Shown here one piece after another: positions 54,167-63,068 of a stretch of DNA of 64,000 bases (its first letter is position 1; each line of letters opens with the position of its first letter). This DNA comes from Micromonospora_G sp044901685 (GTDB lineage Bacteria > Actinomycetota > Actinomycetes > Mycobacteriales > Micromonosporaceae). The stretch spans positions 620,001 through 684,000 of the forward strand of contig NZ_JBJDPS010000003.1 in assembly GCF_044901685.1 (NCBI RefSeq), written 5' to 3'. Below the pieces are notes generated by a model that saw nothing but the letters and a program-made list of their open reading frames with translations, made no database searches and was not told where the DNA came from. The translations under genes were made by a program, and so were the position numbers.

Positions 54167-56650
54167 ATGACGATGACCACCTCACTCGCCGACCACCTGC
54201 GCTCGCTGCCGGACGAAGCTCTGGCGGCGCTGCTCCAGCTCCGCCCCGACCTGGTCCTACCGGTGCCGACCGACCTCGGCGCGCTCGCCGTACGGGCCCA
54301 GTCGCGGGTCTCGGTCGCCCGTGCCCTGGACGGGCTGGACCAGTTCACCCTCCAGATCCTGGACGGCGCCCGGCTGACCCGTGACCCGGCCGACGGGACC
54401 ACCTCGGTCGACGCGATCCTGGCCGTGGCGGCGGTGCCCACCCAGGGCGCCGACCCGGCCGCCGTACGCGGCGCGCTCAACCGGCTCCGCGCCCTGTTCC
54501 TGCTCTTCGGGCCGGAGCACGCGCTCCAGGTGGTGGCCGGGGTGGACGAGGTCAGCTCGCCGTACCCGGCCGGGCTGGGTCGGCCGGCGCTGGACCTGGA
54601 CCCGTCGGCCGCCGCGCTCTGCGCCGACCCGGCCCGGCTGCGCCGTACGGTGCTCTCCGCTCCCCCGGCGGCGCGGGCGATCCTGGACCGGCTCGCCGCC
54701 GGCCCCCCGGTGGGCACGCTCCCGCCGAAGGCGCTGGAGACACCGACCGAGGATCCGACCGCCCCCGGAGCCGGCTCACCCGTGCGCTGGCTGGTGGAGA
54801 ACGCCCTTCTGGTGCCGATTCCGGACACCGACGCCGGATCCGGCGCGAGCGCGGTCGAACTTCCCCGCGAGATCGGGTTGCTGCTCCGCCGCGACTCCGG
54901 GCCGCTCGGGCCGATGCAGCCGCTCCCCCCGGCGCTGGGCAGTGCCGCCCTACGGGAGCCCAAGGCGGTCGACTCGGCCGGCGCCGGACAGGCGATGGAG
55001 GTGGTCCGGCAGGCCGAGTCGGTGCTGGAGGCGCTCGCCGCCGAACCACCCCCGGTGCTGCGCTCCGGCGGCCTGGGCGTACGTGACCTGCGGCGGGTGG
55101 CCCGCACCGTCGGGCTGGACGAGTCGACCACGGCGCTGCTGCTGGAGGTGGTCTACGCCGCCGGGCTCTGCGGCGAGGCGGACCTGGCCGGTGCCACCAC
55201 CACCCGGGCCGGTGCCGACCAGCAGGTGCTGCCGACCGCCGGGTACGAAGCCTGGCGGGCCGGCTCGCTGGCTCGGCGCTGGGAACAACTCGCCCTGGCC
55301 TGGCTCTCGATGACCCGCCAGCCGGGGCTGGTCGGGCAGCGCGACGACCGGGACCGGCTGATCACCGTGCTCGCCCCGGAGGTCGAACGGGCCGGCACAC
55401 CGACCGCCCGGCGGGCCCTGCTGGGCGTACTCGCCGGGCTGGACCCGGGGACCGCGCCGGGGGTCGACGAGGTGCTGGCACTGCTCGCGTGGCGGGCGCC
55501 CCGGCGCAGCCGGGGGCGGGAGACGGCGCAACGGGAAGTGCTCGGCGAGGCCGCCCGGCTGGGCCTGACCGGGCTGGGCGCGATCACCTCGTACGGCCGG
55601 CTGTTGCTGACCGACTCGGCCGCCGCCCTGGACCGGCTGGCCGGCGGCGGGGACGACCCGTTGGGGGTCCGGCCGGGCGCCGACGAGACCACCGGCGAGG
55701 CGTCGACGGCGGTCCGGGCACTGGACGAACTTCTGCCCGCCCCGGTCGACCACTTCCTGCTCCAGGCCGACCTGAGCATCGTGGTGCCGGGGCCGCCCGA
55801 GCCGACCCTCGCCGCCGAGTTGGAGGTGCTGGCCGATCCCGAGTCCGCCGGCGGGGCGAGTGTCTACCGGGTCACCTCGACCAGCCTGCGCCGGGCCCTC
55901 GACGCCGGGTACGCGGCAGACGACCTGCACGCGCTCTTCCAGCGGCGGTCTCGGACCCCGGTGCCGCAGGGACTGACGTACCTGGTCGACGACGTGGCCC
56001 GCAAGCACGGTGGGCTGCGGGTCGGCTCGGCCGGCGCGTACCTGCGCAGCGACGACGAGACGTTGCTCTCGGAGGTGGTCGCCGACCGACGGCTGAGCAG
56101 CATGTCGCTGCGCCGGCTGGCCCCCACCGTACTGACCAGCCCGTTCCAGGTGGGCCGGCTGCTGATCATGCTGCGGGAGGCCGGGTACGCCCCGGTGCCG
56201 GAGGACGCCAGCGGCGCGGTGGTGCTCACCCGGACGAAGGCGCGCCGGGCACCGGCCCGGGTCCCGGTCGCGAGCCGGGGCGCCGACCCGCTCGCCGCCC
56301 CCCGGCTGAGCACCCCCCGGGTCCTCGGCATCGTCGAGCAGATGCGCCGTGGGGACGCCGCGGTGCGCGCGGCCCGCCGGGCGCCCGACCCGGTACGCGG
56401 CGGGGCCGGCCGCAACGGCGGTGCGGTCACGGCACACGCGCACACGCAGGCACTCGCGGTGCTGCAACAGGCGATCCGGGACAAGGTGCCGGTCTGGGTC
56501 GGGTACGTGGACGCGCACGGCGCCACCACCTCCCGCCTGGTCCGGCCGGTCTCGATCGGCGCCGGTTACCTGCGGGCGGAGGACGAACGGACCGAGATGC
56601 TGCACACGTTCGCGCTGCACCGGATCACGGCGGCGGTGTTGGACGAGTAA
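54167..56650 (+). CDS. Helicase-associated domain protein (XPB partner)
   Basis: 827 residues. The N-terminus (TTSLADHLRSLPDEALAALLQL) and the repeated winged-helix-like stretches match the protein usually found next to bacterial XPB (helicase XPB-associated, HVTR). The C-terminus has LQQAIRDKVPVWVGYVDAHG with a WYL-like fold and the LRAEDERTEMLHTFALHRI end. There is no helicase motif. Conserved pairing with XPB suggests a DNA-repair or transcription-linked role. Confidence 0.85.
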   Translation: MTMTTSLADHLRSLPDEALAALLQLRPDLVLPVPTDLGALAVRAQSRVSVARALDGLDQFTLQILDGARLTRDPADGTTSVDAILAVAAVPTQGADPAAVRGALNRLRALFLLFGPEHALQVVAGVDEVSSPYPAGLGRPALDLDPSAAALCADPARLRRTVLSAPPAARAILDRLAAGPPVGTLPPKALETPTEDPTAPGAGSPVRWLVENALLVPIPDTDAGSGASAVELPREIGLLLRRDSGPLGPMQPLPPALGSAALREPKAVDSAGAGQAMEVVRQAESVLEALAAEPPPVLRSGGLGVRDLRRVARTVGLDESTTALLLEVVYAAGLCGEADLAGATTTRAGADQQVLPTAGYEAWRAGSLARRWEQLALAWLSMTRQPGLVGQRDDRDRLITVLAPEVERAGTPTARRALLGVLAGLDPGTAPGVDEVLALLAWRAPRRSRGRETAQREVLGEAARLGLTGLGAITSYGRLLLTDSAAALDRLAGGGDDPLGVRPGADETTGEASTAVRALDELLPAPVDHFLLQADLSIVVPGPPEPTLAAELEVLADPESAGGASVYRVTSTSLRRALDAGYAADDLHALFQRRSRTPVPQGLTYLVDDVARKHGGLRVGSAGAYLRSDDETLLSEVVADRRLSSMSLRRLAPTVLTSPFQVGRLLIMLREAGYAPVPEDASGAVVLTRTKARRAPARVPVASRGADPLAAPRLSTPRVLGIVEQMRRGDAAVRAARRAPDPVRGGAGRNGGAVTAHAHTQALAVLQQAIRDKVPVWVGYVDAHGATTSRLVRPVSIGAGYLRAEDERTEMLHTFALHRITAAVLDE

Positions 56651-56667
56651 CGGGGTACGGGGGCGGG

Positions 56668-56880
56668 TCAGTGTCGGCTGCGACGTACCGTGCCGACGAT
56701 CGCGATGAAGAGCAGCAGGGAGAACGCGGCACCCGCCGACTCACCGACGGAGTTGACGAAGCCCTGCCGCTCGACCAGCCACCCGAACAGGAACCACCCG
56801 AACAGACCGATCGCGACCAGCGCGTACCCGACCTGCGCGGCGAGCGGGACCCTGGTGTCCCGCTCACGATCCACGGACAT
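56668..56880 (-). CDS. Small membrane protein (70 aa), unknown
   Basis: 70 residues with two membrane helices (AAQVGYALVAIGLFGWFLFGW and SAGAAFSLLLFIAIVGTV) joined by a short loop. Strong ribosome site: GGGGAGGCGACG before ATG 56880. Lies on the minus strand between the helicase-associated gene and XPB, a place where such small proteins are conserved. I see no functional motif. Confidence 0.75.
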   Translation of the reverse strand: MSVDRERDTRVPLAAQVGYALVAIGLFGWFLFGWLVERQGFVNSVGESAGAAFSLLLFIAIVGTVRRSRH

Positions 56881-57301
56881 CGTCGCCTCCCCACCCGGGC
56901 CCGCCCGGCCTCTCCAGACTCGCATCCGGGCGGCGCCGACGACAGGGGGAAACTGGTCGGACGCCGGCGAGCCGTTCGCCCCCGTTGCCTTCCGCCCCCC
57001 GGACCGGCCGGTTCACCCCGGCGGTACGGCCCGCTGGCGGATCGAACGCGCAAACACCGGCGCCGACCAGCATGACCACCGCCCGGGTGGGGTGGACCGG
57101 TCGATCCCGGCGCCCTCCGCTCGAGCGGTTGTCGCTTGCTAGACGCCGGGGAGGTTGGCCCGGTTGCTCGAGATGAAGACTTTTCTCGCTTCGTTATGCG
57201 CCAAGCAGAAATCGTTACCGAGCGTGCAACACTTGAGGGTCTTGTTCCGCGCTGTACGCCCGGGAACAGCCCGGATCGGCGCTGTCGAGAGGAACCTGAA
57301 C
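56881..57301. other. Gap before XPB: promoter region, partly AT-richer
   Basis: 421 bp. Both flanking genes point away, so two promoters should lie here. The 57150-57260 part is richer in A/T than its surroundings (ACTTTTCTCGCTTCGTTATG, CAGAAATCGTTACC). The xpb frame is open back to 57155 without a ribosome site. I saw no clear -35/-10 pair and no known damage-response motif. Confidence 0.5.
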
Positions 57302-59011
57302 GTGAGCAGTGGCCCATTGATCGTCCAATCAGACAAAACGCTGCTGCTGGAGGTCGATCATCCGGACGCGCTCGCCTGCCGGATGGCGATCGCACCCTTC
57401 GCCGAGTTGGAACGTTCCCCCGAACACGTGCACACCTACCGGCTGACGCCGCTGGGGCTCTGGAACGCCCGTGCCGCCGGACACGACGCCGAGGGGGTGG
57501 TCGACGCGCTGCTGAAGTTCTCCCGTTACCCGGTGCCGCACGCGCTGCTGGTCGACATCGCCGAGACGATGGACCGCTACGGCCGGCTACAACTGGCCAA
57601 CCACCCGACGCACGGGCTGGTGCTGCGGGCACTCGACCGGATGGTGCTGATCGAGGTCGCGAAGAGCAAGAAGCTGGCCGGGATGCTCGGCGCCAGGGTC
57701 GACGAGGACACCATGGTCGTCCATCCGTCCGAGCGGGGCCGGCTCAAGCAGGGCCTGCTCAAGCTCGGCTGGCCGGCCGAGGACCTGGCCGGATACGTCG
57801 ACGGGGAGGCGCACCCGATCGAGTTGGCCGAGGCGGGCAAGGACGTGCCGGCGGACAAGCAGCACCCGGCTCGGCACCAGTCGGCCTGGACGCTGCGGTC
57901 GTACCAGCGGGAGGCGGTGCAGCACTTCTGGGCCGGCGGGTCGGGCGTGGTGGTGCTCCCCTGCGGGGCGGGCAAGACCCTGGTCGGTGCCGCCGCGATG
58001 GCCGAGGCGAAGGCGACCACGCTGATCCTGGTGACCAACACGGTCGCCGGCCGGCAGTGGAAGCGCGAGCTGATCGCGCGCACGTCGTTGACCGAGGAGG
58101 AGATCGGCGAGTACTCGGGCGAGCGCAAGGAGATCCGACCGGTCACCATCGCGACGTACCAGGTGCTCACCGCGCGGCGGGGCGGCGCCTTCACCCACCT
58201 CGACCTGTTCGGCGCCCGCGACTGGGGCCTGGTCATCTACGACGAGGTGCACCTGCTGCCGGCCCCGATCTTCCGGTTCACCGCCGACCTACAGGCCCGC
58301 CGCCGGCTGGGGCTGACCGCGACGCTCGTCCGCGAGGACGGCCGCGAGGGCGACGTCTTCTCACTGATCGGCCCGAAGCGGTACGACGCGCCGTGGAAGG
58401 ACATCGAGGCGCAGGGCTGGATCGCCCCGGCGGACTGCACCGAGGTACGGGTGACGCTGACCGATGCCGAGCGGATGGCGTACGCGACCGCCGAGCCGGA
58501 GGAGCGCTACCGGATGGCGGCCACGGCCCGGACGAAGCTGCCGGTGGTGAAGGCGCTGATCGACCGGCACCGGAACGACCAGGTGTTGGTCATCGGCGGT
58601 TACATCGATCAGTTGCACCAGTTGGGGGAGTACCTGGACGCGCCGATCGTGCAGGGCTCGACCACCAACAAGGAGCGCGAACGGCTCTTCGACGCGTTCC
58701 GCTCGGGTGAGATTCCGACCCTGGTCATCTCGAAGGTGGGCAACTTCTCCATCGACCTGCCGGAGGCGGGGATCGCGATCCAGGTCTCCGGCACCTTCGG
58801 CTCCCGTCAGGAGGAGGCGCAGCGGCTCGGCCGGGTGCTGCGTCCGAAGGCCGACCGCCGGCAGGCGCACTTCTACACCGTCGTCTCCCGGGACACCATC
58901 GACACCGAGTACGCCGCACACCGGCAGCGCTTCCTCGCCGAGCAGGGGTACGCCTACACGATCGTCGACGCCGACGACGTACTCGGGCCGCCGCTGCCCA
59001 GCATCGACTGA
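57302..59011 (+). CDS. DNA repair helicase XPB (bacterial)
   Basis: 569 residues. The damage-recognition N-domain (SSGPLIVQSDKTLLLEVDH) is followed by Walker A GAGKT (222-226), the DEVH box (314-317), TAT (339-341), the RED motif (344-346), and motif VI QEEAQRLGRVLRPKADRR. The order matches archaeal and mycobacterial XPB, a 3'-5' helicase with nuclease-partner use. GTG 57302 follows GAGAGGAACC and matches the mycobacterial start (xxGPLIVQSDKT). Confidence 0.95.
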   Translation: MSSGPLIVQSDKTLLLEVDHPDALACRMAIAPFAELERSPEHVHTYRLTPLGLWNARAAGHDAEGVVDALLKFSRYPVPHALLVDIAETMDRYGRLQLANHPTHGLVLRALDRMVLIEVAKSKKLAGMLGARVDEDTMVVHPSERGRLKQGLLKLGWPAEDLAGYVDGEAHPIELAEAGKDVPADKQHPARHQSAWTLRSYQREAVQHFWAGGSGVVVLPCGAGKTLVGAAAMAEAKATTLILVTNTVAGRQWKRELIARTSLTEEEIGEYSGERKEIRPVTIATYQVLTARRGGAFTHLDLFGARDWGLVIYDEVHLLPAPIFRFTADLQARRRLGLTATLVREDGREGDVFSLIGPKRYDAPWKDIEAQGWIAPADCTEVRVTLTDAERMAYATAEPEERYRMAATARTKLPVVKALIDRHRNDQVLVIGGYIDQLHQLGEYLDAPIVQGSTTNKERERLFDAFRSGEIPTLVISKVGNFSIDLPEAGIAIQVSGTFGSRQEEAQRLGRVLRPKADRRQAHFYTVVSRDTIDTEYAAHRQRFLAEQGYAYTIVDADDVLGPPLPSID

Positions 59012-59017
59012 GGCTCG

Positions 59018-59779
59018 TCAGTCCGACCGCACGCCGCTCGCCGCCCGGGTACGCGCCCGGGTGGCGATCCGGGCGATCTGCGGCTCGTCCCGCTCGACCT
59101 CGATCAACGGCCGGACCGACAGCAGCCGGCCGGACGCGGTGACCGCGACCCCGGTCGGCACCCCGGGCAGGAGCCGCACCCGCAGTTCGCCGTAGGGGGT
59201 CATCCAGCGGAGCGGGCCGGGCCGCAGCGGGCTGATGTCGTAGCCGCCGAAGTCCCGCCACCGCTCGACCCAGCGCAGGCAGTTCGGGATCGCGCGGATC
59301 CACTCGTCCAGGAGCGCCAGGTCGTCCTCGGCCAAGGCGAGGTCGAGCCGGGTCGGCCGGATCGGCACCCCCTGCAACACCGCCGCCAGCTCACCGTCGA
59401 CCAGGTACGTCAGCTCCGGCGGCGCCCACCGGTGCAGCACGCCCAACTCCCAGATCCGGTCGTCGACGTCGTCCACCTCCACCTCCGTGCCGTCGTCGTC
59501 CCGGTAGGCGGTCACGTCTCCCCGGCCGGCAACCGCGTCCATCGCCGCGTCCAGATCGGCGTCGCGCTCCTCGACGTCCAGCCGCAACTGCTTGCCGAGC
59601 GCGCCGAAGAGTCGCTCGACCAGGGTTGTCGTCGGTGCCGAGGTGCCGCGCTCGAAGTGCGACACGCACTGCTGCGAGACACCCGCCCGAGCGGCGAACC
59701 GGGCCTGGGTGAACCCGGCCGCCTCCCGCTCCGCCCGCAGCAGCCGACCGAGTTGCCGGGCGAGGGATTCGTTCGACAC
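59018..59779 (-). CDS. XRE-family regulator fused to a degenerate nucleotidyltransferase-like domain
   Basis: 253 residues from GTG 59779. Residues ~5-65 are an XRE helix-turn-helix (RLLRAEREAAGFTQARFAARAG, VSQQCVSHFERG). After an acidic linker, YLVDGELAAVLQGVPIRPTR resembles the start of AbiEii/MNT-type nucleotidyltransferases (GGxAxxLxGxPRxTxDxD), but the catalytic pair of aspartates is missing. It could be an antitoxin-like or immunity-type regulator, with the toxin partner absent. The open frame continues upstream to 59941 without a ribosome site. Two DnaA boxes and a long palindrome precede it. Confidence 0.72.
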   Translation of the reverse strand: MSNESLARQLGRLLRAEREAAGFTQARFAARAGVSQQCVSHFERGTSAPTTTLVERLFGALGKQLRLDVEERDADLDAAMDAVAGRGDVTAYRDDDGTEVEVDDVDDRIWELGVLHRWAPPELTYLVDGELAAVLQGVPIRPTRLDLALAEDDLALLDEWIRAIPNCLRWVERWRDFGGYDISPLRPGPLRWMTPYGELRVRLLPGVPTGVAVTASGRLLSVRPLIEVERDEPQIARIATRARTRAASGVRSD

Positions 59780-59830
59780 CAGCCGATGGTGACGCTGTGC
59801 TCCACCGACCACCACCCCGTCACACCCAAC

Positions 59831-59851
59831 TGTGGATAACCCTGTGGACAA
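59831..59851 (-). promoter_or_regulatory. Two adjacent DnaA-box 9-mers
   Basis: Read on the minus strand, TTGTCCACA lies at 59851-59843 and TTATCCACA at 59839-59831. Both match the DnaA-box consensus, the first being the form favoured in high-GC actinobacteria. They start 12 bp apart and lie 52-72 bp upstream of the XRE gene. Confidence 0.6.
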
Positions 59852-59884
59852 CCCGGAGCTGGAGACACATTCCAAGTTTTTTCG

Positions 59885-59922
59885 TACATGTTTTTCCATG
59901 TAGCTACATGGAAAAACATGTA
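59885..59922. promoter_or_regulatory. 38-bp perfect palindrome, AT-rich, probable operator
   Basis: The two 19-bp halves (TACATGTTTTTCCATGTAG and its complement) are perfect and centred on AGCT. The whole contains four copies of TACATG or its complement. It lies between the polymerase gene end (59972) and the XRE start (59779). No T-run follows on either side, so an operator is favoured over a terminator. Confidence 0.7.
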
Positions 59923-59971
59923 GAAAACTTTCGAGTGTCATTCCCCCCGACGACCAACGGCGGTGGAGCGG

Positions 59972-60901
59972 CTAGCGGGGCACCTCGGGACCGGGCACGA
60001 GCAGGTCGGCCATCAGGTCGCCGTACTCCTGGGTTCTGTCCAGCAGCTCGGCGGCGGTGAACTGGCGCACGGCGCCCGCCTCCCCGGCGCTCGCCGCCTC
60101 CACCTCGTCCCAGGTGAGCGGCGTCGACGCGGCCGGCACCGCCCCGGCCCGCAGCGAGTACGGCGCCACCGTCGTCTTCGCCGCGTTGTTCTGGCTCCAG
60201 TCGATGAAGATTTTGCCGGGCCGCAGCCGCTTTGCCATCTTCGCGGTGACCAGGGACGGGTCGGCCTGTTCCAACTCCTCGGCGACCCGCCGGGCGTAAC
60301 CGGAGACCCGGTCGGCCGACTGGGTGCCGGCGACCGGACAGCAGAGCTGCATCCCCTTCTTGCCCGAGGTCTTCGGGTAACTGGCGATGCCGTCCTCGGC
60401 GAGCCGATCGCGCATCCGCACCGCCACGGTGCAGCACTCCGGCAGCGCGGCCGGCGCACCCGGGTCGAGGTCGACCACCATCAGGTCGGGGCGGGGCTCA
60501 CCCCGGCGACGGCCGCCGACCCGCCACTGCGGCGTGTGCAGTTCCAGCGCGGCGAGGTTCGCCAGCCAGACCAGGGTGGGCAGGTCCTCGGCGACCACGT
60601 AGTCGAGCTGGTCCCGGTCCTTCGACGAGCCGGGGGCGGGCAGCCGGGCCAGACGTACCCATTCCGGGGTGCTGGCCGGGGCGTTCTTCTCGAAGAAGAA
60701 CGACTCGTCCACACCGTTGGGATAGCGGATCCTGGTCAACGGCCGGTCGCGCAGGTGCGGCAGCAGCACCGGGGCGATCCGGGTGTAGTAGTCGATCACC
60801 TCGCCCTTGGTGAAGCCAACCCCCGGATAGAGCACCTTGTCCAGGTTGGAGACCTCCAGTGTCCGGCCGTCCACCTCGACCCTGATTTTCTCAGCCGGCA
60901 T
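59972..60901 (-). CDS. NHEJ polymerase (LigD polymerase domain, stand-alone)
   Basis: 309 residues. The metal-binding aspartates are Asp144 and Asp146 in MVVDLDPG and Asp234 in FIDWSQN, as in LigD PolDom. The KTSGKKGMQL and AKRLRPGKIFIDW runs are also conserved. It fills ends and adds ribonucleotides before ligation. ATG 60901 was chosen because GGAGG lies 9 bp before; ATG 60910 sits directly on it. It overlaps the ligase stop by 11 bp. Confidence 0.94.
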   Translation of the reverse strand: MPAEKIRVEVDGRTLEVSNLDKVLYPGVGFTKGEVIDYYTRIAPVLLPHLRDRPLTRIRYPNGVDESFFFEKNAPASTPEWVRLARLPAPGSSKDRDQLDYVVAEDLPTLVWLANLAALELHTPQWRVGGRRRGEPRPDLMVVDLDPGAPAALPECCTVAVRMRDRLAEDGIASYPKTSGKKGMQLCCPVAGTQSADRVSGYARRVAEELEQADPSLVTAKMAKRLRPGKIFIDWSQNNAAKTTVAPYSLRAGAVPAASTPLTWDEVEAASAGEAGAVRQFTAAELLDRTQEYGDLMADLLVPGPEVPR

Positions 60902-61832
60902 CGTCGACATCCTCCGCCGCCTTGTCGGGGCGCAGCCGACGCAGGCGTGGGAACCGCAGCCGCCCGTCCGGGGTGCGCTGGCCGTACTTCACTTCGACCA
61001 CGATCTCGGGACGTACCCAGATCGTGCCCCGGGCATCCTCACGGGGCACGCCGCCCACGAACGGCGGCTCCGCCGTACGCAGCGGTTCCAGCACGGCGAG
61101 CAGTTCACGTTCGGCAGCCGCGCCGATCCCGCCGCCTACCCGTCCCCGGAAGACCAGCCGACCCTCCGGCCCCGGCACGCCGACCAGCAGCCCGCCGAGG
61201 CGCCGGGCCCCGGGGCGCCAGCCGCCGACCACGAAGTCGCCGGTCACCTCGATCTTGATCTTGATCCAATCCGGTGACCGCAGACCCGGCCGGTAGACCG
61301 AGTCGAGCCGCTTGGCGACCACGCCCTCCAGGCCGTGCTCCTCCGCCGCGTCGTAGGTCGCCGGGCCGTCCTCGAAGACCGGCGGCGCCGCCCACCGGGC
61401 CCCGGCCAGACCGAGGCCGTCGAGCGTGCCCCGGCGCTCCCGGTACGGCTGCCCGGTCAGGTCCGCGCCGGCCAGTCGCAGCACGTCGAAGATCAGGTAC
61501 GTCACCGGCACGGTCGCCGCCAGCCGGGCCGCCCGCCCCGGTTCGCGTACGTGCATCCGCTCGGCGAGCGCGGTGAACGACGGCTGCCCGCGCTCGGTGA
61601 GCACGACCACCTCCCCGTCGAGCAGCGCGTCGGAGACCTGGGCGCCGAGCGGCGCCAACTCCGGGTAGGCGGCGGTGATCTCGGCACCGGAACGGGCCCA
61701 GAGCCGGACCGAGCCGCCGGTGATCCGGGCCAGCGCGCGTACGCCGTCCCACTTGAACTCGTAGCCCCAACCGGCACCGCTGGGCAGGTCACCGCTGGTG
61801 GCTAGCATCGGTCTGAGCGGTGCGCCCGGCAC
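60891..61832 (-). CDS. ATP-dependent DNA ligase (LigD ligase/LigC type)
   Basis: 313 residues. The adenylated lysine is Lys27 in YEFKWDGVRA, with DGEVVVL, RRG and EGVVAKRLDSVYRPG and DWIKIKI motifs in order. It is a short ATP ligase with nucleotidyltransferase and OB domains but no polymerase or nuclease domain. It seals breaks together with the polymerase gene it overlaps and the divergent Ku gene. Confidence 0.94.
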   Translation of the reverse strand: MPGAPLRPMLATSGDLPSGAGWGYEFKWDGVRALARITGGSVRLWARSGAEITAAYPELAPLGAQVSDALLDGEVVVLTERGQPSFTALAERMHVREPGRAARLAATVPVTYLIFDVLRLAGADLTGQPYRERRGTLDGLGLAGARWAAPPVFEDGPATYDAAEEHGLEGVVAKRLDSVYRPGLRSPDWIKIKIEVTGDFVVGGWRPGARRLGGLLVGVPGPEGRLVFRGRVGGGIGAAAERELLAVLEPLRTAEPPFVGGVPREDARGTIWVRPEIVVEVKYGQRTPDGRLRFPRLRRLRPDKAAEDVDDAG

Positions 61833-61930
61833 GACATCACTCTAGGTCCGCAGCGAAACACTCGCCCCACCTTCTAGCAGATGCAATCCTGGTCAATACC
61901 GGGGAAGGGAGTCGGGGAAGGAGCGGGGGA

Positions 61931-62965
61931 ATGCGGGCTATCTGGCGGGGCGCGGTCTCGTTCGGTCTGGTCTCCATCGGCGTACGGCTCTATTCGGCGA
62001 CCGAGGAGAAGGACATCCGGTTCCATCAGGTCCACCGGACCGACGGCGGCCGGATCCGGTACAAGCGCACCTGCTCCATCGACGGCGAAGAGGTCAGCTA
62101 CGACGACATCGCCAAGGGCTACGACCTCGGCGGCGGCGAGATGGTGATCCTGACCGACGAGGACTTCGCCGAACTGCCGCTGACCTCCTCGCGCGCGATC
62201 GACGTACTCGAGTTCGTACCGGCCGAGCAGGTGGACCCGATCCTCTACAACAAGGCGTACTTCCTGGAGCCCGACGGCGCCGCGACCAAGCCGTACGTGC
62301 TGCTCCGCGACGCGCTGACCGACTCCGACCGGGTGGCCATCGTCAAGGTGGCCCTGCGCCAGCGCGAACAGCTCGCCACCCTGCGGGTCCGCGAGGGCGT
62401 GCTGCTGCTCAACACCATGCTCTGGCCGGACGAGGTACGCGTCCCCGACTTCGGCTTCCTCGACGACGACATCACCGTCCGCCCGCCGGAGCTGGCGATG
62501 GCCAGTTCGTTGATCGACTCGATGGCCGGCGAGTTCCAGCCGGACACCTTCACCGACGACTACCGGACGGCGTTGCAAGAGGTGATCAACGCCAAGGTCG
62601 AGGGGCGCGAGGTGGTGCAGCCGGAGGAGGCCGAGGAGGCCCCGGCGGCCGCCGTCGACCTGATGGCCGCGCTCCGGGCCTCGGTCGACCGGGCCCGGGC
62701 CGCGCGCGGTGAGGAGCCCGCCGGCCGGGGCGTCGCGGAGGCCACGCCGATCTCGGCGGCAAAATCCGCCCAGCAGGCGGCGAAGGCGGCGAAGGCGGCC
62801 AAGGCCCCGGCCAAGAAAACCGCCCAGAAGAAGGCGACCGGCACAAAATCCGCCACCGCCAAGTCCACCGGGACGAAGTCTGGTGCGGCGAAGTCCACCT
62901 CGGCGAAGTCCACCGGCGCCAAGAAGACGACCTCGGCGAAGAAGACCCCCCGCAAATCCGCCTGA
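61931..62965 (+). CDS. ku: Ku homodimer protein (NHEJ)
   Basis: 344 residues. The core is the bacterial Ku bridge (MRAIWRGAVSFGLVSIGVRLYSATEEKDIRF, then KRTCSIDGEEV and a LNTMLWPDEVRVPD segment). The last ~75 residues are a lysine-rich tail with AKSTGTKSGAAKST-type repeats, resembling histone H1 tails, which is unusually long. Ku binds double-strand ends and recruits LigD. ATG 61931 follows GAAGGAGCGGGGGA. Divergent from the ligase gene with a 98-bp gap. Confidence 0.95.
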   Translation: MRAIWRGAVSFGLVSIGVRLYSATEEKDIRFHQVHRTDGGRIRYKRTCSIDGEEVSYDDIAKGYDLGGGEMVILTDEDFAELPLTSSRAIDVLEFVPAEQVDPILYNKAYFLEPDGAATKPYVLLRDALTDSDRVAIVKVALRQREQLATLRVREGVLLLNTMLWPDEVRVPDFGFLDDDITVRPPELAMASSLIDSMAGEFQPDTFTDDYRTALQEVINAKVEGREVVQPEEAEEAPAAAVDLMAALRASVDRARAARGEEPAGRGVAEATPISAAKSAQQAAKAAKAAKAPAKKTAQKKATGTKSATAKSTGTKSGAAKSTSAKSTGAKKTTSAKKTPRKSA

Positions 62966-63068
62966 GCACGTCGGGCCGCTGGCCGAGTACCGTATGCAGA
63001 GCCCTTCGATCGGAACACACCCGGGCGAGGCCGCCCCGCCCCGACCTCTCTTGCAGGAGCCGACACCA

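Noticed and set aside
59831..59851. The two DnaA boxes as a replication origin
   Set aside because: Only two boxes, no AT-rich unwinding region of fitting size, and no dnaA, dnaN or rpmH gene nearby.
59885..59922. The 38-bp palindrome as a plain terminator of the polymerase gene
   Set aside because: No T-run on the minus-strand side, and its AT-rich, multi-dyad build fits an operator better. It is not fully excluded.
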